This document shows positions 45,120 through 57,036 of a stretch of 64,000 nt of DNA, piece by piece (the first letter of the stretch is position 1; each line of letters opens with the position of its first letter). Under the pieces are notes generated by a model. It saw nothing but the letters and a program-made list of their open reading frames with translations. It did not search any database and was not told where the DNA came from. This DNA comes from Monosporascus cannonballus (Eukaryota; Ascomycota; Sordariomycetes; Xylariales). The translations under genes were made by a program, and so were the position numbers. The stretch covers positions 103,162 to 167,161 of the forward strand of contig QJNS01000078.1 in NCBI GenBank assembly GCA_004154925.1. The letters run 5' to 3'.

Positions 45120-48100
45120 TTATTTCTTCTTCCCTTTCGCCTTGGGCTTAGAAGCCGGCGGCGAATTATTTGAGACGACGCTCGAGGCCCGCGAAGACGA
45201 TCCAGAGGTAGCCTTGCTACCCTTGACGTTATCAAGTGGCCTGTTCTGTCCTAAAGTTAGCATAGGAGTGGTGTTAACGGAAGGGAAGATGGCATACCTT
45301 GACGACGTTCTTCGTCTTCTTCTTGGCGGGCGCCATACCAAGGATGCTATCCTCGTCGTTCTCTTCGTCTTCGGGCTGTTCTCTCTTGGCCTTACCATTA
45401 ACGCCATTCGCCTTGGTCGGGTGCACATCCTCGAACTCCTTCACAATAGTAGTGAGAAGGGTAGTACAACGACGGCTCAATTCAATAGGCGTTCGGCTCA
45501 GGAAGAACCAGTCGAATCGGAAAAGAGGGCTTTCACGGATCTCGTCACGGATCTTCTCATAGATGCCCTCCGAGTCAATACCATGCTTGTCAAGCATAAC
45601 CAGCAAGAAACGGTCCTCCTCCTCGGTGTAGACCTTCTTGTTGGTTGTCGAGACTGAATAGTTGATCTTCATTTGTTGTAGTGGTACTCGGTATTGCTGC
45701 ATCTTCTTGCGCAGCATCTTCCTCTGGTGCTCCGTCTTACTCCTACGCTCCTCGCCGGCTTCAATGATTTGCAGATACTTGTTGTAGTCTGCGATCTCGG
45801 TATACCGTTGCCAAAACACCTTGGCATACGCCTTGACCTCAGCCGGGGTCTTGCTGTCGACCTCGAGCGCGATACGTTCGTAGTCGGTACGGCCGTATTT
45901 ACCCGAGCCGTTGACGAATTGCTGGAAATCTCGCTTATTCCAGTCGCCAAAACCTTGCAAGGCTAGCTTCTGCTTCTCCTCTTGCTCCTCCTCAGTTAGT
46001 GGAGTGGCATTATCGATCTCTTGTTGGTCGAGCGCACGCTCCGCCTCCCGCTCCGACAGGTTCTCTTCGTCACCATCTGGGAGGGGAACTTTGTAACCTA
46101 TCTCTTTCCGATAGTAGGCCGTCTCCCGGTCCTGGAGGTCTCGTAGCCTAGGAGGATAGAACTGGTAGTCGTGAACGGGAACCTGCTTCGGTGCCCGGGG
46201 CGCCTTTGGCTTCGCTTCAGCCTTCCCCGTGTTTCCATAAATGGCTTGTCTATAGAACTTGTCCACAGAATAGGATTGCTCCTTGCGTTCTCGCTTGGCA
46301 GGGTTGATCCAGTTGATCCCGATCTCTTTCTTCTTGCCCCCGAAGTTCTCGCCGTTCCATTCGTAAGCAGATTCCGAAGTGAACTTCTGCAAATCATCGA
46401 TTCCTAGCTTCTCATACTTGGCGTTGAGCTCCTTCGTCCGGTTCTCGCCCTTGGCCAAGACCTCTTCGATGTCTTCATCGTTAAGATCGGTTCCTTTTGC
46501 CGCCAAACCGGTCGCGCCCTTGGTCTGGAAGACCTTCTCGGCGCCGTGTTGAATCATGTTCAGAAGCTCGTCCTTGCCGGCCGGACCCTTAGCGCCCGGG
46601 TGAGCACGTCCTTGCTGGATGACTAGCTGGTCAAGGCGGAGCTTTTGAGCAGCACGCTCCAATACCTTCTCTTCGATCGCATTCTCCGTAACGAAGCGAT
46701 AGACAACAACTTGTTTCGTCTGACCAATCCGATGGGCTCTGTCCATTGCCTGCAGATCCGCCTGAGGATTCCAGTCGCTGTCGTAAAGGATGACGATGTC
46801 GGCACTAGTCAGATTGATACCCAACCCACCGGCACGAGTCGTGAGCAAGAAGATGAATTTCTCCGAGTCAGGCTTGTTGTACTCGTCGATGGCAGCAATT
46901 CGGTCTTCATGCGCCGTTCCTCCGTCGATACGGCAATACTTGAAATCCCGGAAGACGCAGTAGTCCTCGAGAATATCTAGGAGACGGCTCATCTGTGAGA
47001 AGATTAGAACACGGCTACCTTGTGCTTGCAATCTCTTCAAGAGTTTATCGAGGAGCGCCATCTTGCCGGAGTTGTAGACGAGATGCTCATCGGTCGTGTA
47101 AGGCGGACCAGGTTCCGCTCCCTCGAAGAGGTACGGGTGGTTACAGCACTTTCGCAGCTGCATGACGATGTTGAGTAGTCGCGTCTTCGATTCTCGCTTG
47201 CCACCAGCACCATTGACAGCGTCGATGTCCTTCTCGAGGATCTTTTGGTACCACTTGACCTGCATTTCTGACATGCCGATGTACAGGTTGACCTCCTTCT
47301 TCGGAAGCAGACTCTTCTCGACATCGGCTTTAACACGGCGAAGCAGGAAGGGTCGGAGGACACGGTGAAGCTGTTGCACAACAGTATCCTGATCCTGGCC
47401 TTGGCCCGAAAACCACTGATCAAACGCCTCGGAATCCCCGAAAACGTCGGGCAGCAAAAAGTTCAAAAGCGCCCATAGCTCGTGGAGGTTGTTCTGGAGA
47501 GGGGTACCAGTGATCAAAAGTCGATTTCTCGAGTTGAACATGCGAATGACCTGCGCCAGGGAAGACTCCTCGTTCTTGATGCGGTGCGCCTCATCGATGA
47601 TGATGTACTCCCAAGCGAACTTCTTCAGATGTGCTTTTTCTCGAAGGATCATCTCGTAACTCGTAATGCAAACATCGAACTTCTCATCGATCAGGCGCTC
47701 GTTGATAAGGGCGTGCCGCTCTTCCTTGGCTCCTTGAAGTACCAGAACGTTAACTTCGGGCGTCCATTTGGCGAACTCTCGCTTCCAGTTGTCTAGGGTA
47801 GACTTGGGAACCGTGACTAAATGGGGGCCTTTGATATCCATAATGTGTCGCAAGTAACCAAGGAAGGAGATGGTCTGCAGAGTCTTTCCGAGACCCATCT
47901 CATCGGCAAGGATACCCGAGATACCATTCTCGTGTAAGGATATGAGCCAGTTCAGACCAGCAATCTGGTAATCTCTCATCGTGCCGTTTATAAAGGACGG
48001 CGACTCGCGGAAGACGGTTTCTGCGGATCCACCCTCCCTCTCATCCTTCAGAAGCTCTGCATCTTCTTCGGCCTCGGTCCGGCGGGCGCGATCAGTAGTG

Positions 48101-48648
48101 GCGCCGCCCTGACGAACACCTTTCTTCTTGGACTTGGCGGCTTCTCCATTTTGTTTGTCTATCTCGACAAGGATTTCCCGGATCTTGGGGTTGGGGTTCG
48201 TCTCGATGAAATGGCGAAACAGGTCGGTTAGGCCCAACAGATAGCGGAACCTTCGGATGCTGTCATCCTCTTTTGACTCGCCCAACATGTCGTGCTTCTT
48301 GCCAAATATGCTCCTCCGTAACTGGTTGGCCTCGGAGCGCTTCTTGCGGCCGTCGACAGACTCTCCAGCAACGCTACTGGCTGTCGTATTGGGGTTCGTG
48401 TCGGAATCGGTATAATCAGGCGTCTCGTCCACGTCCTATGCCATACTTAGTAAGACCTTACACATGAAGCTGAGGGATTCAAATGTAGAGAAGTGGGGCT
48501 TGTCTTGTGGCAGTTAAGGGGTTGAATATGTGTGTGAAACGAAGTTTGTTCTCACCATGACATCGGAGCGCTTAGAAACAGGCTCAGGGGCGTCCGACAT
48601 GGACGTGTCCGGATCGGCTGCAGCGGCCCTTGAACGTGAGGGCGCCAT
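45120..48648 (-). CDS. ISWI chromatin-remodelling ATPase
   Basis: Three exons on the minus strand (48648-48556, 48435-45298, 45245-45120) encode about 1118 residues, typical for ISWI. The SNF2 ATPase comes first: [14 protein letters not shown] (Walker A, about 205), [12 protein letters not shown] (DEAH box, about 309) and the second RecA lobe with [39 protein letters not shown]. Then follow the HAND, SANT and SLIDE domains (about 750-1020), which read linker DNA and set nucleosome spacing, for example [14 protein letters not shown]. The basic C-terminal tail ([11 protein letters not shown]) comes from a small last exon. The last acceptor (TAGGACAG) was chosen because it keeps frame with NRPLDNVKG. 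Nuclear. A single ISWI ortholog usually covers yeast ISW1 and ISW2 roles, so no yeast symbol is given. Confidence 0.95.
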
Positions 48649-50363
48649 TGGGGGCAATCTAGGAAGACAAAGAATGTGCTTCTGCCAACACTCAACGCGA
48701 CCGAGACGCGATGCGATAAGCCAGTATAAGTGGAAAAACTTCTGATAATAATCATGCGCGGGCCCCCACGGTTAAAAGTTTAAGTGGCACCTGGATCAAC
48801 GGGCCAGGAGATGGCGATGGAAAAGATGGAAAGACCTGATTTGGGGGTCGATCAGGTTGGTTGTTGAAGTTGTGTTAACTCTTAGCCTGAGGTGAGTTGA
48901 AGGAAGGAATTTCGGTGCGTCCTCACCGGGGTTGTAAAGCAAGGGAAAGGCGCTGCTGCTCTAGGTCAACCGCGTCTGAGGAAAGACTCCCATAGGCCAT
49001 GGCGTGAATGCACACGGTCAGGGAAAGTGGGGCTTCCGTAGATACGGGGGGACCTGAACTTCGGATCCTAACCGCGATTGCTTGAGTTAGCGTGTATATG
49101 CATTTAGATATCTCGTATAATTGAATACGCACTTGACTGCTATATCTTGCACCGTCGCTCGCACGAGTCTACTTATTCGAACCGTATACGAATAAAGGAA
49201 CATGCGTGCATCTGTAGCCTTGCTGTCCGTCTTTGATCCTCGGTCCGGCTTCTTACTTTCCAGTTTGATCAACCAGGTCCATATGCGTATGTAGCTGATT
49301 TTCTCGAAAACCGGGTGACTTAGACATGTAGTTAACCATTTTATCATTAATGTGCTCAGAGAGCTAACGTTAATACCGGAGGGTGTTATTTGAAGTCCAG
49401 TTAAGCCTCAAGCTAAAGTATATCTTGCGCCTACTATTGGTTCATATACAGAAGAGAAATTGTGATTTGCTTCAAGCTAGGCAAGTGCTTCAGAAATGCT
49501 GGACATATTATTCTCGCTAATCTGCTATCAACTATTTCCTGTATTTGCTGCCGGCGACTAGGTAGGTATAAGTGAATATTCACATATCCGGCGGCCGGTA
49601 GGGTGAGGTCTGGACCTTCCCGAAGCCCCGCGACCCCCTTGCCCATCACAGCTCAAGGGGCTCTCTAGGGCTCTGACGTAAAATAGGCGGTCCGACCTAA
49701 ATCCGGTGAGTGCAGCTTCAGATTACATAGTATATTGTCAGGTGGCGGCCAGGCGGGTCACATCGCACCCTTGAATCAATAGGCGCCAACACGGAGGCCA
49801 AGCAACTGGGGCCTTTCACTCAAAGATTGATCAACACCCGGAGAGTTGACAAGGATGACTGCGACAATAATACCGTAGCCAACCCTGCTCACGTCCCTTC
49901 GGCTCTTTGTTCTCCCCCTCGTGATCTTTCGAATATCCCTCCTTTTATACAACCGCCTCCCTACATTCAAACCGTGTCTCTGGTCTGTTCTCGTTAATCA
50001 TTGTCTCGCTGCTTTATATGGATCTCTTCTCTGACTATATCTGACCAGGATCTGGCACGGCTTCAGCTCCTGGCTTCGGACAATCATAAGCGCATCATCG
50101 TCACCCACTCCTAGCGACCCTTGAACCTTTATCCGATATCACCAACTCCGGCCCACCCTCACCAAGGAGCCCAGTGCCGGAGACTTTCAAACTCTGGTTG
50201 CCCCACCAAACAAGAAACTTCCAGACTTTCACCGCCCACGGCAAGCATTCATCGATTGCGGACTCGAGTCATCAAGGGCTGAAGAGCTGGAAGAGCCTAC
50301 ATTCCGCTTGCTTAAAATAATACCAGCCAACTATATAAGCCTAGGTGGCACGGCATCGCCCAG
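48649..50363. other. Divergent promoter region
   Basis: About 1.7 kb between the starts of ISWI (minus) and the HAPSTR1-like gene (plus). Only short domainless frames are present. The last part is pyrimidine-rich, as fungal leaders often are. Confidence 0.5.
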
Positions 50364-51155
50364 ATGGACTCTATGAGGGGATCATCGCCTACGAAGGGGA
50401 CGGTCAACCCCGACTCCCCTGAACAGCTACTCGACGCCTTCAAGGCCGCCGCCTTGTCCGTCACCAAGCTGTACAAGACATCGGCTGCGGCTCAGTCGAA
50501 AGCCCGATCCGACGGATACCAAGACTGTCTCGACGATCTATTGGCTTTCCTCGACAAGCGCAACATCGGTCTCAGCGATGGTGAAGGATGGCAGATTCGA
50601 AAATGGGCTACCGAGCGCTTAGACGGCAGAGACGGTGTCTTACAAGCTGCCGAGAGCGAGGACGAAGTCGAAAAGGCCGAGGTGGCGTCAACTCCGGAAA
50701 TCCCTCGTTCTGGTATCCACACGCAACAATCCGCCGCGGCAAGACATGATGTCCAAATGCGGACCGAGTCGGCGCCCCCAACGACAGAGGCGGTCATCTC
50801 GTCTATCGCGGAGGAGCCTCAACCAATCGTGGTCCCATCTCAAGAAAACTTTACTTTCCAATCGTCTCACCCGTACCCCCAGGAATCGACATATCTTAAC
50901 ATAGAAAAACTCGCCCTATCAGATTCGACAAAAACAAACGACAGCTCATCTCATAGCACGTCAACCGCGCCGATGTCTCATTCTTCCCGCCTGCGAAACA
51001 ATAAGCGGGTTCCGCGCCCGAGGACGGCAGGTCACCTGGGAAAGGGTGCAGGCCAGAAGCGGCCCATCAACTTCGCTGAGCTGTTCGACGTAGGGAGCAT
51101 AGGGCTTGGAAAGGACATGGACGGAAGGGAAGGAAAGCGGAGCCGGCATGCATGA
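50364..51155 (+). CDS. HAPSTR1 (C16orf72/DUF4588)-like conserved protein
   Basis: An intronless 263-residue protein. The N-terminal block (about 18-75) has the pattern LLDAFKAAALSVTKLYK...GYQDCLDDLLAFLDK. From knowledge of the family this resembles the helical core of human HAPSTR1/C16orf72, which has AATAVTNLYKE, a GYQ and a following AW-K segment. Both also share a short C-terminal motif of the type INFAELFDVGSIGL followed by a basic KRSRH end, here a likely nuclear-localisation signal. The middle is Ser/Pro-rich and disordered. HAPSTR1 dimerises, binds the ubiquitin ligase HUWE1 and tunes stress responses; a similar role with a fungal HECT ligase is only inferred. The assignment rests on pattern memory, not alignment. 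Confidence 0.65.
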   Translation: MDSMRGSSPTKGTVNPDSPEQLLDAFKAAALSVTKLYKTSAAAQSKARSDGYQDCLDDLLAFLDKRNIGLSDGEGWQIRKWATERLDGRDGVLQAAESEDEVEKAEVASTPEIPRSGIHTQQSAAARHDVQMRTESAPPTTEAVISSIAEEPQPIVVPSQENFTFQSSHPYPQESTYLNIEKLALSDSTKTNDSSSHSTSTAPMSHSSRLRNNKRVPRPRTAGHLGKGAGQKRPINFAELFDVGSIGLGKDMDGREGKRSRHA

Positions 51156-53401
51156 TCGCATAACCAATCCTCCTGGGATCTACAGTAATCTTGCAACGAA
51201 TGGTTCTAGGAAGTCAGGGTATCTTCTTTCTTCTGACGCAGCTAACCCCAAATAGGGGGCCAGCGGTGTCTGGACATTTTCGGTGCATTGCTCGGGGTTT
51301 GGGATTTGCATGGCGGCGGCAGCACGAGCCAAAGCATTTTTTGGAGGCGTTCACACGGCGATTCATGCGAGACGAACTTATGTGCTATTCCCGACGTCCG
51401 CGCTGGAATCTCTCCTGTCTATACGAAATCTCACGATGTCAAGGAAACGGAGGTAGAGGTGGAGGTGGAGGCGTCATAGCTGAGGGTGGTGGATTGTTGT
51501 TCATACCTTATCGCCATCATCGAGAGTCCTACTAGATCATGTCATAGAGCGCGATGTACATAACACACCCCATTATATATTATTACGTGGGTGGAAGCGA
51601 ATGGCACTTTTTTCGCTGCCTCGAGACTACTCTTTTTATTTACGTGACCGACTCTACGTGCTTGTCCCCAAGCTAATCTTATTTCAACCACATTGTTATC
51701 CTTCCTTTTCGGAATGTATTGGCGTCTGTAATGGTTTCTATACGGACTTCTAGATCGCGTGGATTGATACGAAATCCATCAGTGACACCCACCAAGTCAT
51801 GAAATCCGGCAGATCATAGCCGACGATTCATCAAGTGTATTAAACCAAAGTCCTTACTTATATGCAGTTAGCCACTTTTCAAAACGGACCATGGAACCCC
51901 TGGATCCGGAACGGCATCCCAAAAGTTGATGACGATTGTTTGCGTACCCTGTTTCGTTAATGATCATTTACTCGACATGGGCAAATCACGATGTTCTTTC
52001 GCATCTTCTTTGGTCATTTTTCTCCCGGAAAATAATGAAGTCAGGCAAGTCTTATATGTCAGGGCTAGGTAACTTCATCCAAGCATAGCGCAGCCAGATC
52101 CCTGGGAGTCAGTAACTAGGAGAGGATATTCCTAAGCTGTGGTGGTGACCTCTCAGGGGATGTGGAGAGGTTCCCTATCGTTGAAATGGGGTGAAAATAT
52201 GCTGTTAGCAGGTAGCAAGGAAAGTCGAGTCATCATCGGATGAAAACGGTTGGGAAGGCTGTCTCCTGCGAGCAAGATATTCATTAATACAGTTCATTCG
52301 CATCTAATAAGCTTAGCTTGTCCTTCACATACCACTAACCCGTCACCCTAATGGCCATTATCGCCCCCCTAGACGGGAGGTCAACCACACTCCCCCTTTT
52401 GTCACGATGTAACCATCAGACACCCAAGTCCGGTAAACAATCCTGCGCGTGTAAAACACCATCTTGGTTCATCGTGACCATTGCAACACTTATACTACTT
52501 AACCCATCCACCGACCGCCGAAGCCCCCTCGTAGGACCGCGCTCGTACCTGCCACAGCGACTTCAGCGACAGCGCGAACCCGGATACGGCGGAGAGAGAT
52601 GTAGACTGCCGGCGGTCCGCTGTGCAGCTGCTGATCCCTGGAACCTCTATATCTCGTACATGTCGCTGCCTTTGTCCCAGCACTCGGCTACGGCGGAGTC
52701 CTGGTAGAGGCAGTTGCATCCGAGATGAACAGGACCCCCTATTTACCCCCATACTTGTGAATAAAGCGGGTTGTATGCACGGCACTAACAAGGACCCCCT
52801 TTTTTGCACATGTCGAATGCGGCAGAGTGAAACTTGGCTTTTCTACGGCGCCCCTTGCTACCGTATATTATTGCGGCCCGCGTCCTTGTTTGTGATTAGG
52901 ATGCCACGTAAACTGGTCACTTCTATTTCGCAAGTTTGACGGTGCTTCCGCATGTATCGGAGGAAGCTCATGCCTTGTGGTATGGGTTTGGAATTTACCG
53001 CTGCTCAACATGTCCCAGACATGGTCGGGGTACACTAAATGACGGTTCCCACAGGGAGTACACGGTGAGGATCACTAACCTTGAGGATGACCGTGGCCAG
53101 ATTCAAGTCTGATATTGAAGCCTCCTAGCGACATTGGAATATGCATAACACATGGCACCGTGACACCGTGACACAAAGTAAATCAACCATCACCCTGTGT
53201 GTGCAAGCAGACCCTAGCCACTGCTGTCTGCTCTGTCACTTCACTCTTGATGCATCGACGTACGCTAACTCACGGATCCTTACTAGGAGATATATTAAGC
53301 AACTACCTAGCCAAGCCACGAACGGCATGCTCCCTAAGAAAAATGGGGTTATCCAAGTAAGTTCCGTTTCCCCCTTGCCGAGTTACCATCCGGAACGTTA
53401 C
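51156..53401. other. Convergent intergenic stretch
   Basis: About 2.2 kb without a supported gene. A GGAGGT-type purine repeat lies at about 51452-51475 and an AAGGACCCCC word recurs near 52731 and 52791. Frames at 51191-51535, 52351-52707 and 52622-52939 have no domain and overlap frames on the other strand. Confidence 0.45.
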
Positions 53402-55725
53402 CTAATAAGGGCTCGTAGCATTGCTGACACCGCTGTAGTAGTTGATCCACTTGAAGATCTCATTGTGCCAGACAAGGCTGTTTTCGGGTTGCAAGACCCA
53501 GTGGTTCTCGTCGGGGAAGTTGAGGAAGCGGCTGGGCACCCCTTTCGCCTGGAGCATGTTGAAGAGCAGGATGCCCTCGCTGACGGGCAGCCGGAAGTCG
53601 AGGTCGTTGTGGATGACGAAGTGCGGCGTCGCCCAGTTGTCCACGAAGTTCAAAGGGTTCCAATCGTAGTATGGACTTCCCGGCCGGAGCCCCGTCTCGT
53701 TGAAGGGCCCGTTGAAGTCGTGGTTCATGAACCACAGCTCCTCGCTCGCGTACTGGTTTAGCGTCGAGGTGCTGCCGTCGTGTGTGACGAGCGCCTTGAA
53801 CCAGCGGCCCATCTCGTGACCTTGCATCCTAGAATTAGGACGGTTAGCGTCTATCAGGCACTGTGACGCTGGCGCGGACAACTCACCAATTCGTCATGTA
53901 ACCCCCAAACGATGCGCCAGCCTCGATTCCCCGAGAAGTATCAACGTAGTCGAGTGTTTCGTTGACATATCTCCACGCGTGAACCAAGTCCCAGTACGGC
54001 AGAGAGCCCCAGTTGCCTTGTACGGCGTCCGTCAAGTTCTGGCCGAAACTGATTGACGCAGTGGGGTTGGGGGCAACAACGACGTATCCCTGGTCAGCCC
54101 AGACCTTGTAGTTCCAGCGAGTGCTCCAGCTGTTGAGCCACGCGCCTTGGGGACCGCCATGAGTTAGAAACGCGAGAGGGTACGACTTGCTCTCGTCGAA
54201 ATTCTCCGGGTACACAATCCATGCATGCTGCTTGATCTCGGACGTGTTTGTCTCGTAGTAGAACTCCGAGACAATCTCGGGTCCAAGCCCAGCAAGTTCC
54301 GGGTCTACCAGGTTAGCCTGGAAATAGGTCTGAGTAACCTCGCCTTCCGGCGTCACGGTGTAGATGTCGCGGCTCGACCAGATCTTGGAATCGGATACAA
54401 GAATAGAGTTGTCAGGGAGCACATAGAACCCAGCCGGGACACCCTCATTCGTGATGTTTCGCGGCTCGTAAGAATCTCTAGCTATTAGAGGGATTGGGAA
54501 TATTCGTTCCCGGGCAAAGTCAGGAGCGGCTACGAAGATCGTCTCCGAGTCCGTTGCCCAATCTAGCGCGTGAGGCGACCTATCCCAGTCTCCCGCCAGC
54601 CTTGTGACATTGAAGTCCTCCGGGTTAGCATCGGCGATGTAGAGGATATTGCGATCCGATTCATAGGAGATGCCATTCATTTGGAAATAAGCGATCTTCT
54701 TTCCCGACGGAGAAAACCTGGGGCTTGTCGACGCCCCCTGGGCCTCGGGGTACTTTGTGCCTCCCCTGGGGTTAATTGGTACCGCGTCTGCCGCAGACCC
54801 GTTGAACGGAACGTAGTAGATCTGTGTACTGGTGTAGTTCGCTAGGGGCAGTGAGACGTCTTTCGTTAGGAAGACGACGGCACTCCCATCAGGGGATAGA
54901 TCATAATCATTTTCGTCCGATTGGTCGTAAGGGGATTCAGCGGCTGTAACATTGCTTATACCAGTGACGTAGTTAGTCATGTCGCCAGATAGAATATATG
55001 ACCCATTTCCTCCTCTCAGCACGCCTCCGAAGACGGCATTTCTTTGGGGAGCGAGCCAGGTGTCCTATGAGACTACATCAGCAAGACCAGTCGCGAAATT
55101 GCCTTCTCGTTGATTTGCTCACCCAGTGCCGGACGTAGATAGAATCATAGATACGAGCCGTGCTGGCCGGCGTGCTGGCAAGCGCCTCGTTATAGGCAGT
55201 ACCGTTGGGATAAGCTTTAGCATACATAAGGAAGTGAATGTCGCCGGAAGGTGTTTGTCTTGCTTTTAGGCCGGAGAACGGAGCAGGAAGCGAGGCGATC
55301 AGCTTGGCTTTTTCAAGCGAGAGGGCATCCGCGGAGTAGAGGCTGATGCCGCCATTATCCTCCTCGTTGGTACCGTTAACATACACGATGCTCGTCGGGT
55401 TCGGCCCAACAAAGACAACCTCGGAGATGTCGGAACCCTCATACCAGACGGATATGTCTCCCGTGCCCAAGTCGAGCTTCTTCCAAACAGAAGAGCTCGA
55501 TGTTTGCTCGAACGAGTAATTCCGCACCGTAAAAAGGGCAAATTCCTAACAAGCGTTCAGTGGCTAATATTCCAGACAAGGTGTATGGGTGGGACGGACT
55601 CCGGAAGGGTTTGGCACCGCGGCACCGTATCTGTTGGCGCTCAGCAAGGTCTCGGGCCTGAGAGCTGAGACCTGTGAAATAGTAGCTAGAGCTACACCTG
55701 CCAGCGCTCGCGAATTCGGCTTCAT
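53402..55725 (-). CDS. Secreted dipeptidyl-peptidase 5-like serine peptidase (S9 family)
   Basis: Four exons on the minus strand (55725-55600, 55545-55123, 55064-53887, 53828-53402), introns of 54, 58 and 58 bp, 717 residues, close to the usual 720 of DppV. The N-terminus MKPNSRALAGVALATISQVSA is a signal peptide. Residues about 40-420 form the beta-propeller with many N-glycosylation sequons (NYT, NVT, NGS, NET). The C-terminal alpha/beta-hydrolase contains GASFGGYMTNW (nucleophile about Ser568), HNDLDFRLP (about Asp653) and DENHWV (about His685). The family releases Ala-Ala and similar dipeptides from protein outside the cell and is a major secreted antigen in some moulds. Intron 1 has an unusual GTCCGT donor but joins NPSG to EFALFTVRNYSFE exactly as the family requires. 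Divergent from the Zn2Cys6 gene. Confidence 0.9.
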
Positions 55726-57036
55726 CTTGACATACGGCCCAGGTAACGTACAACTACCTAAGTGGCTTATCCGCGGCTTGAAGGAGAGGTCGAAGTCACA
55801 CGAATGCGACGCATAGCGGAGGGCCAGGTGAGTGCTATTATATAGGATGGTGCATGTCCCTCACCTGGGTTTCTTGCATATCGGTTACGGGGCAACAATG
55901 TTTCTCGAGCTCTGCCTAGTAGCTTTTGGGAGCAGATATGCAGGTTGCGCCTGCAGGATTGGTTACGATCTAGACTACCACCTGAGGTGACAATCTCGAC
56001 TCCCCATCGACAGGGGTATATGCTGATTTCGTCGAGTGTTGACGCTAGATAACACGCCTCTGATGCCTGTTACGGCACCTTCCTCCGAGTGTTCCTCATT
56101 TTCGCGCATGCCTGAGTAGTAGCGGCAATGTCGGTTAGCATGGACGGCGTGATCCTGGTCAAGGAATCTCCCCGCATCTTCCATTCGGTGTTGAAATGCC
56201 TCCAATGCTCCAATTCTCCGCAACAGTGTGATAGGTATGTAGCTCTCGGCAAGTCACCGACTGTTAGGAACTCAAGCTTTACCAAGAGCGGCCAGCATAC
56301 GCCGGCCGGCACTCTGTTACTTAGCAAGTTCTCCGCCCAATGTATTAGCAATTACGAGCCAGCTGTTCCTACTCCATACTACCGAGTTATAAACATAAAG
56401 AACGCCGGACAAGGTACAGCAGTAAAGCTCATATCTATTTGGTAACAGAAATGCGCATTATCAACAAGCGATATACACACCTAGTTAATCCGTGTCATAT
56501 CAAGCTCCGGCCCAACTAGCTGACAATTCGACCTTCCTTTTATGTTCTAGGGGGAATGAGGCGCTAGTTGGACTAAACGAGTGTGCCATTTTGTATATGT
56601 TTACTTCCGTATTGTACCCGGCAACAAGGAGGGAAACGAAATGGCATTAAGCTTGATTATCTAAGGGCTACTAATCGGAAGTGAATCATGTCCCAATCGT
56701 ATGATTGGCGCAAGATTCAGCTTGCCATGCGAAGTAAGGGACAGCTTTTCGGGGGACCCCCACTTCTTCCGGCCGCGGAAGCAGCAGGCATAGAGTAAGT
56801 GCTTGGGCTTATATACATCTACTTTGAGCCTCCAGCTAACTTCAGAACCCGAAAGCTACATCGGTCGTGGAGAAGATGGGGTAGCGTATGGATGAGCCGG
56901 CTTTCGGGATTTACTTAAACGCCGCGCCGAGGTCCCTGAATAAGATGAGCCGGCTATACGTAAGCTATGTACTTGAGATAGCTCGGTGCCTGCACTCCTC
57001 CCGGGCCATAAATGAAGAATTCGGCAACCCCACGAG
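55726..57036. other. Divergent promoter region
   Basis: About 1.3 kb between the peptidase start and the Zn2Cys6 regulator start. A TTCCG-N4-CGGAA element lies at 56767-56780. No coding-like frame is seen. Confidence 0.5.
56767..56780. promoter_or_regulatory. Possible Zn2Cys6 binding site (CCG-N4-CGG)
   Basis: The 14 bases TTCCGGCCGCGGAA consist of inverted TTCCG/CGGAA arms around 4 bases. Zn2Cys6 dimers often bind paired CGG triplets. It lies about 260 bp upstream of the regulator's start, so autoregulation is possible. One short match can arise by chance. Confidence 0.2.
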
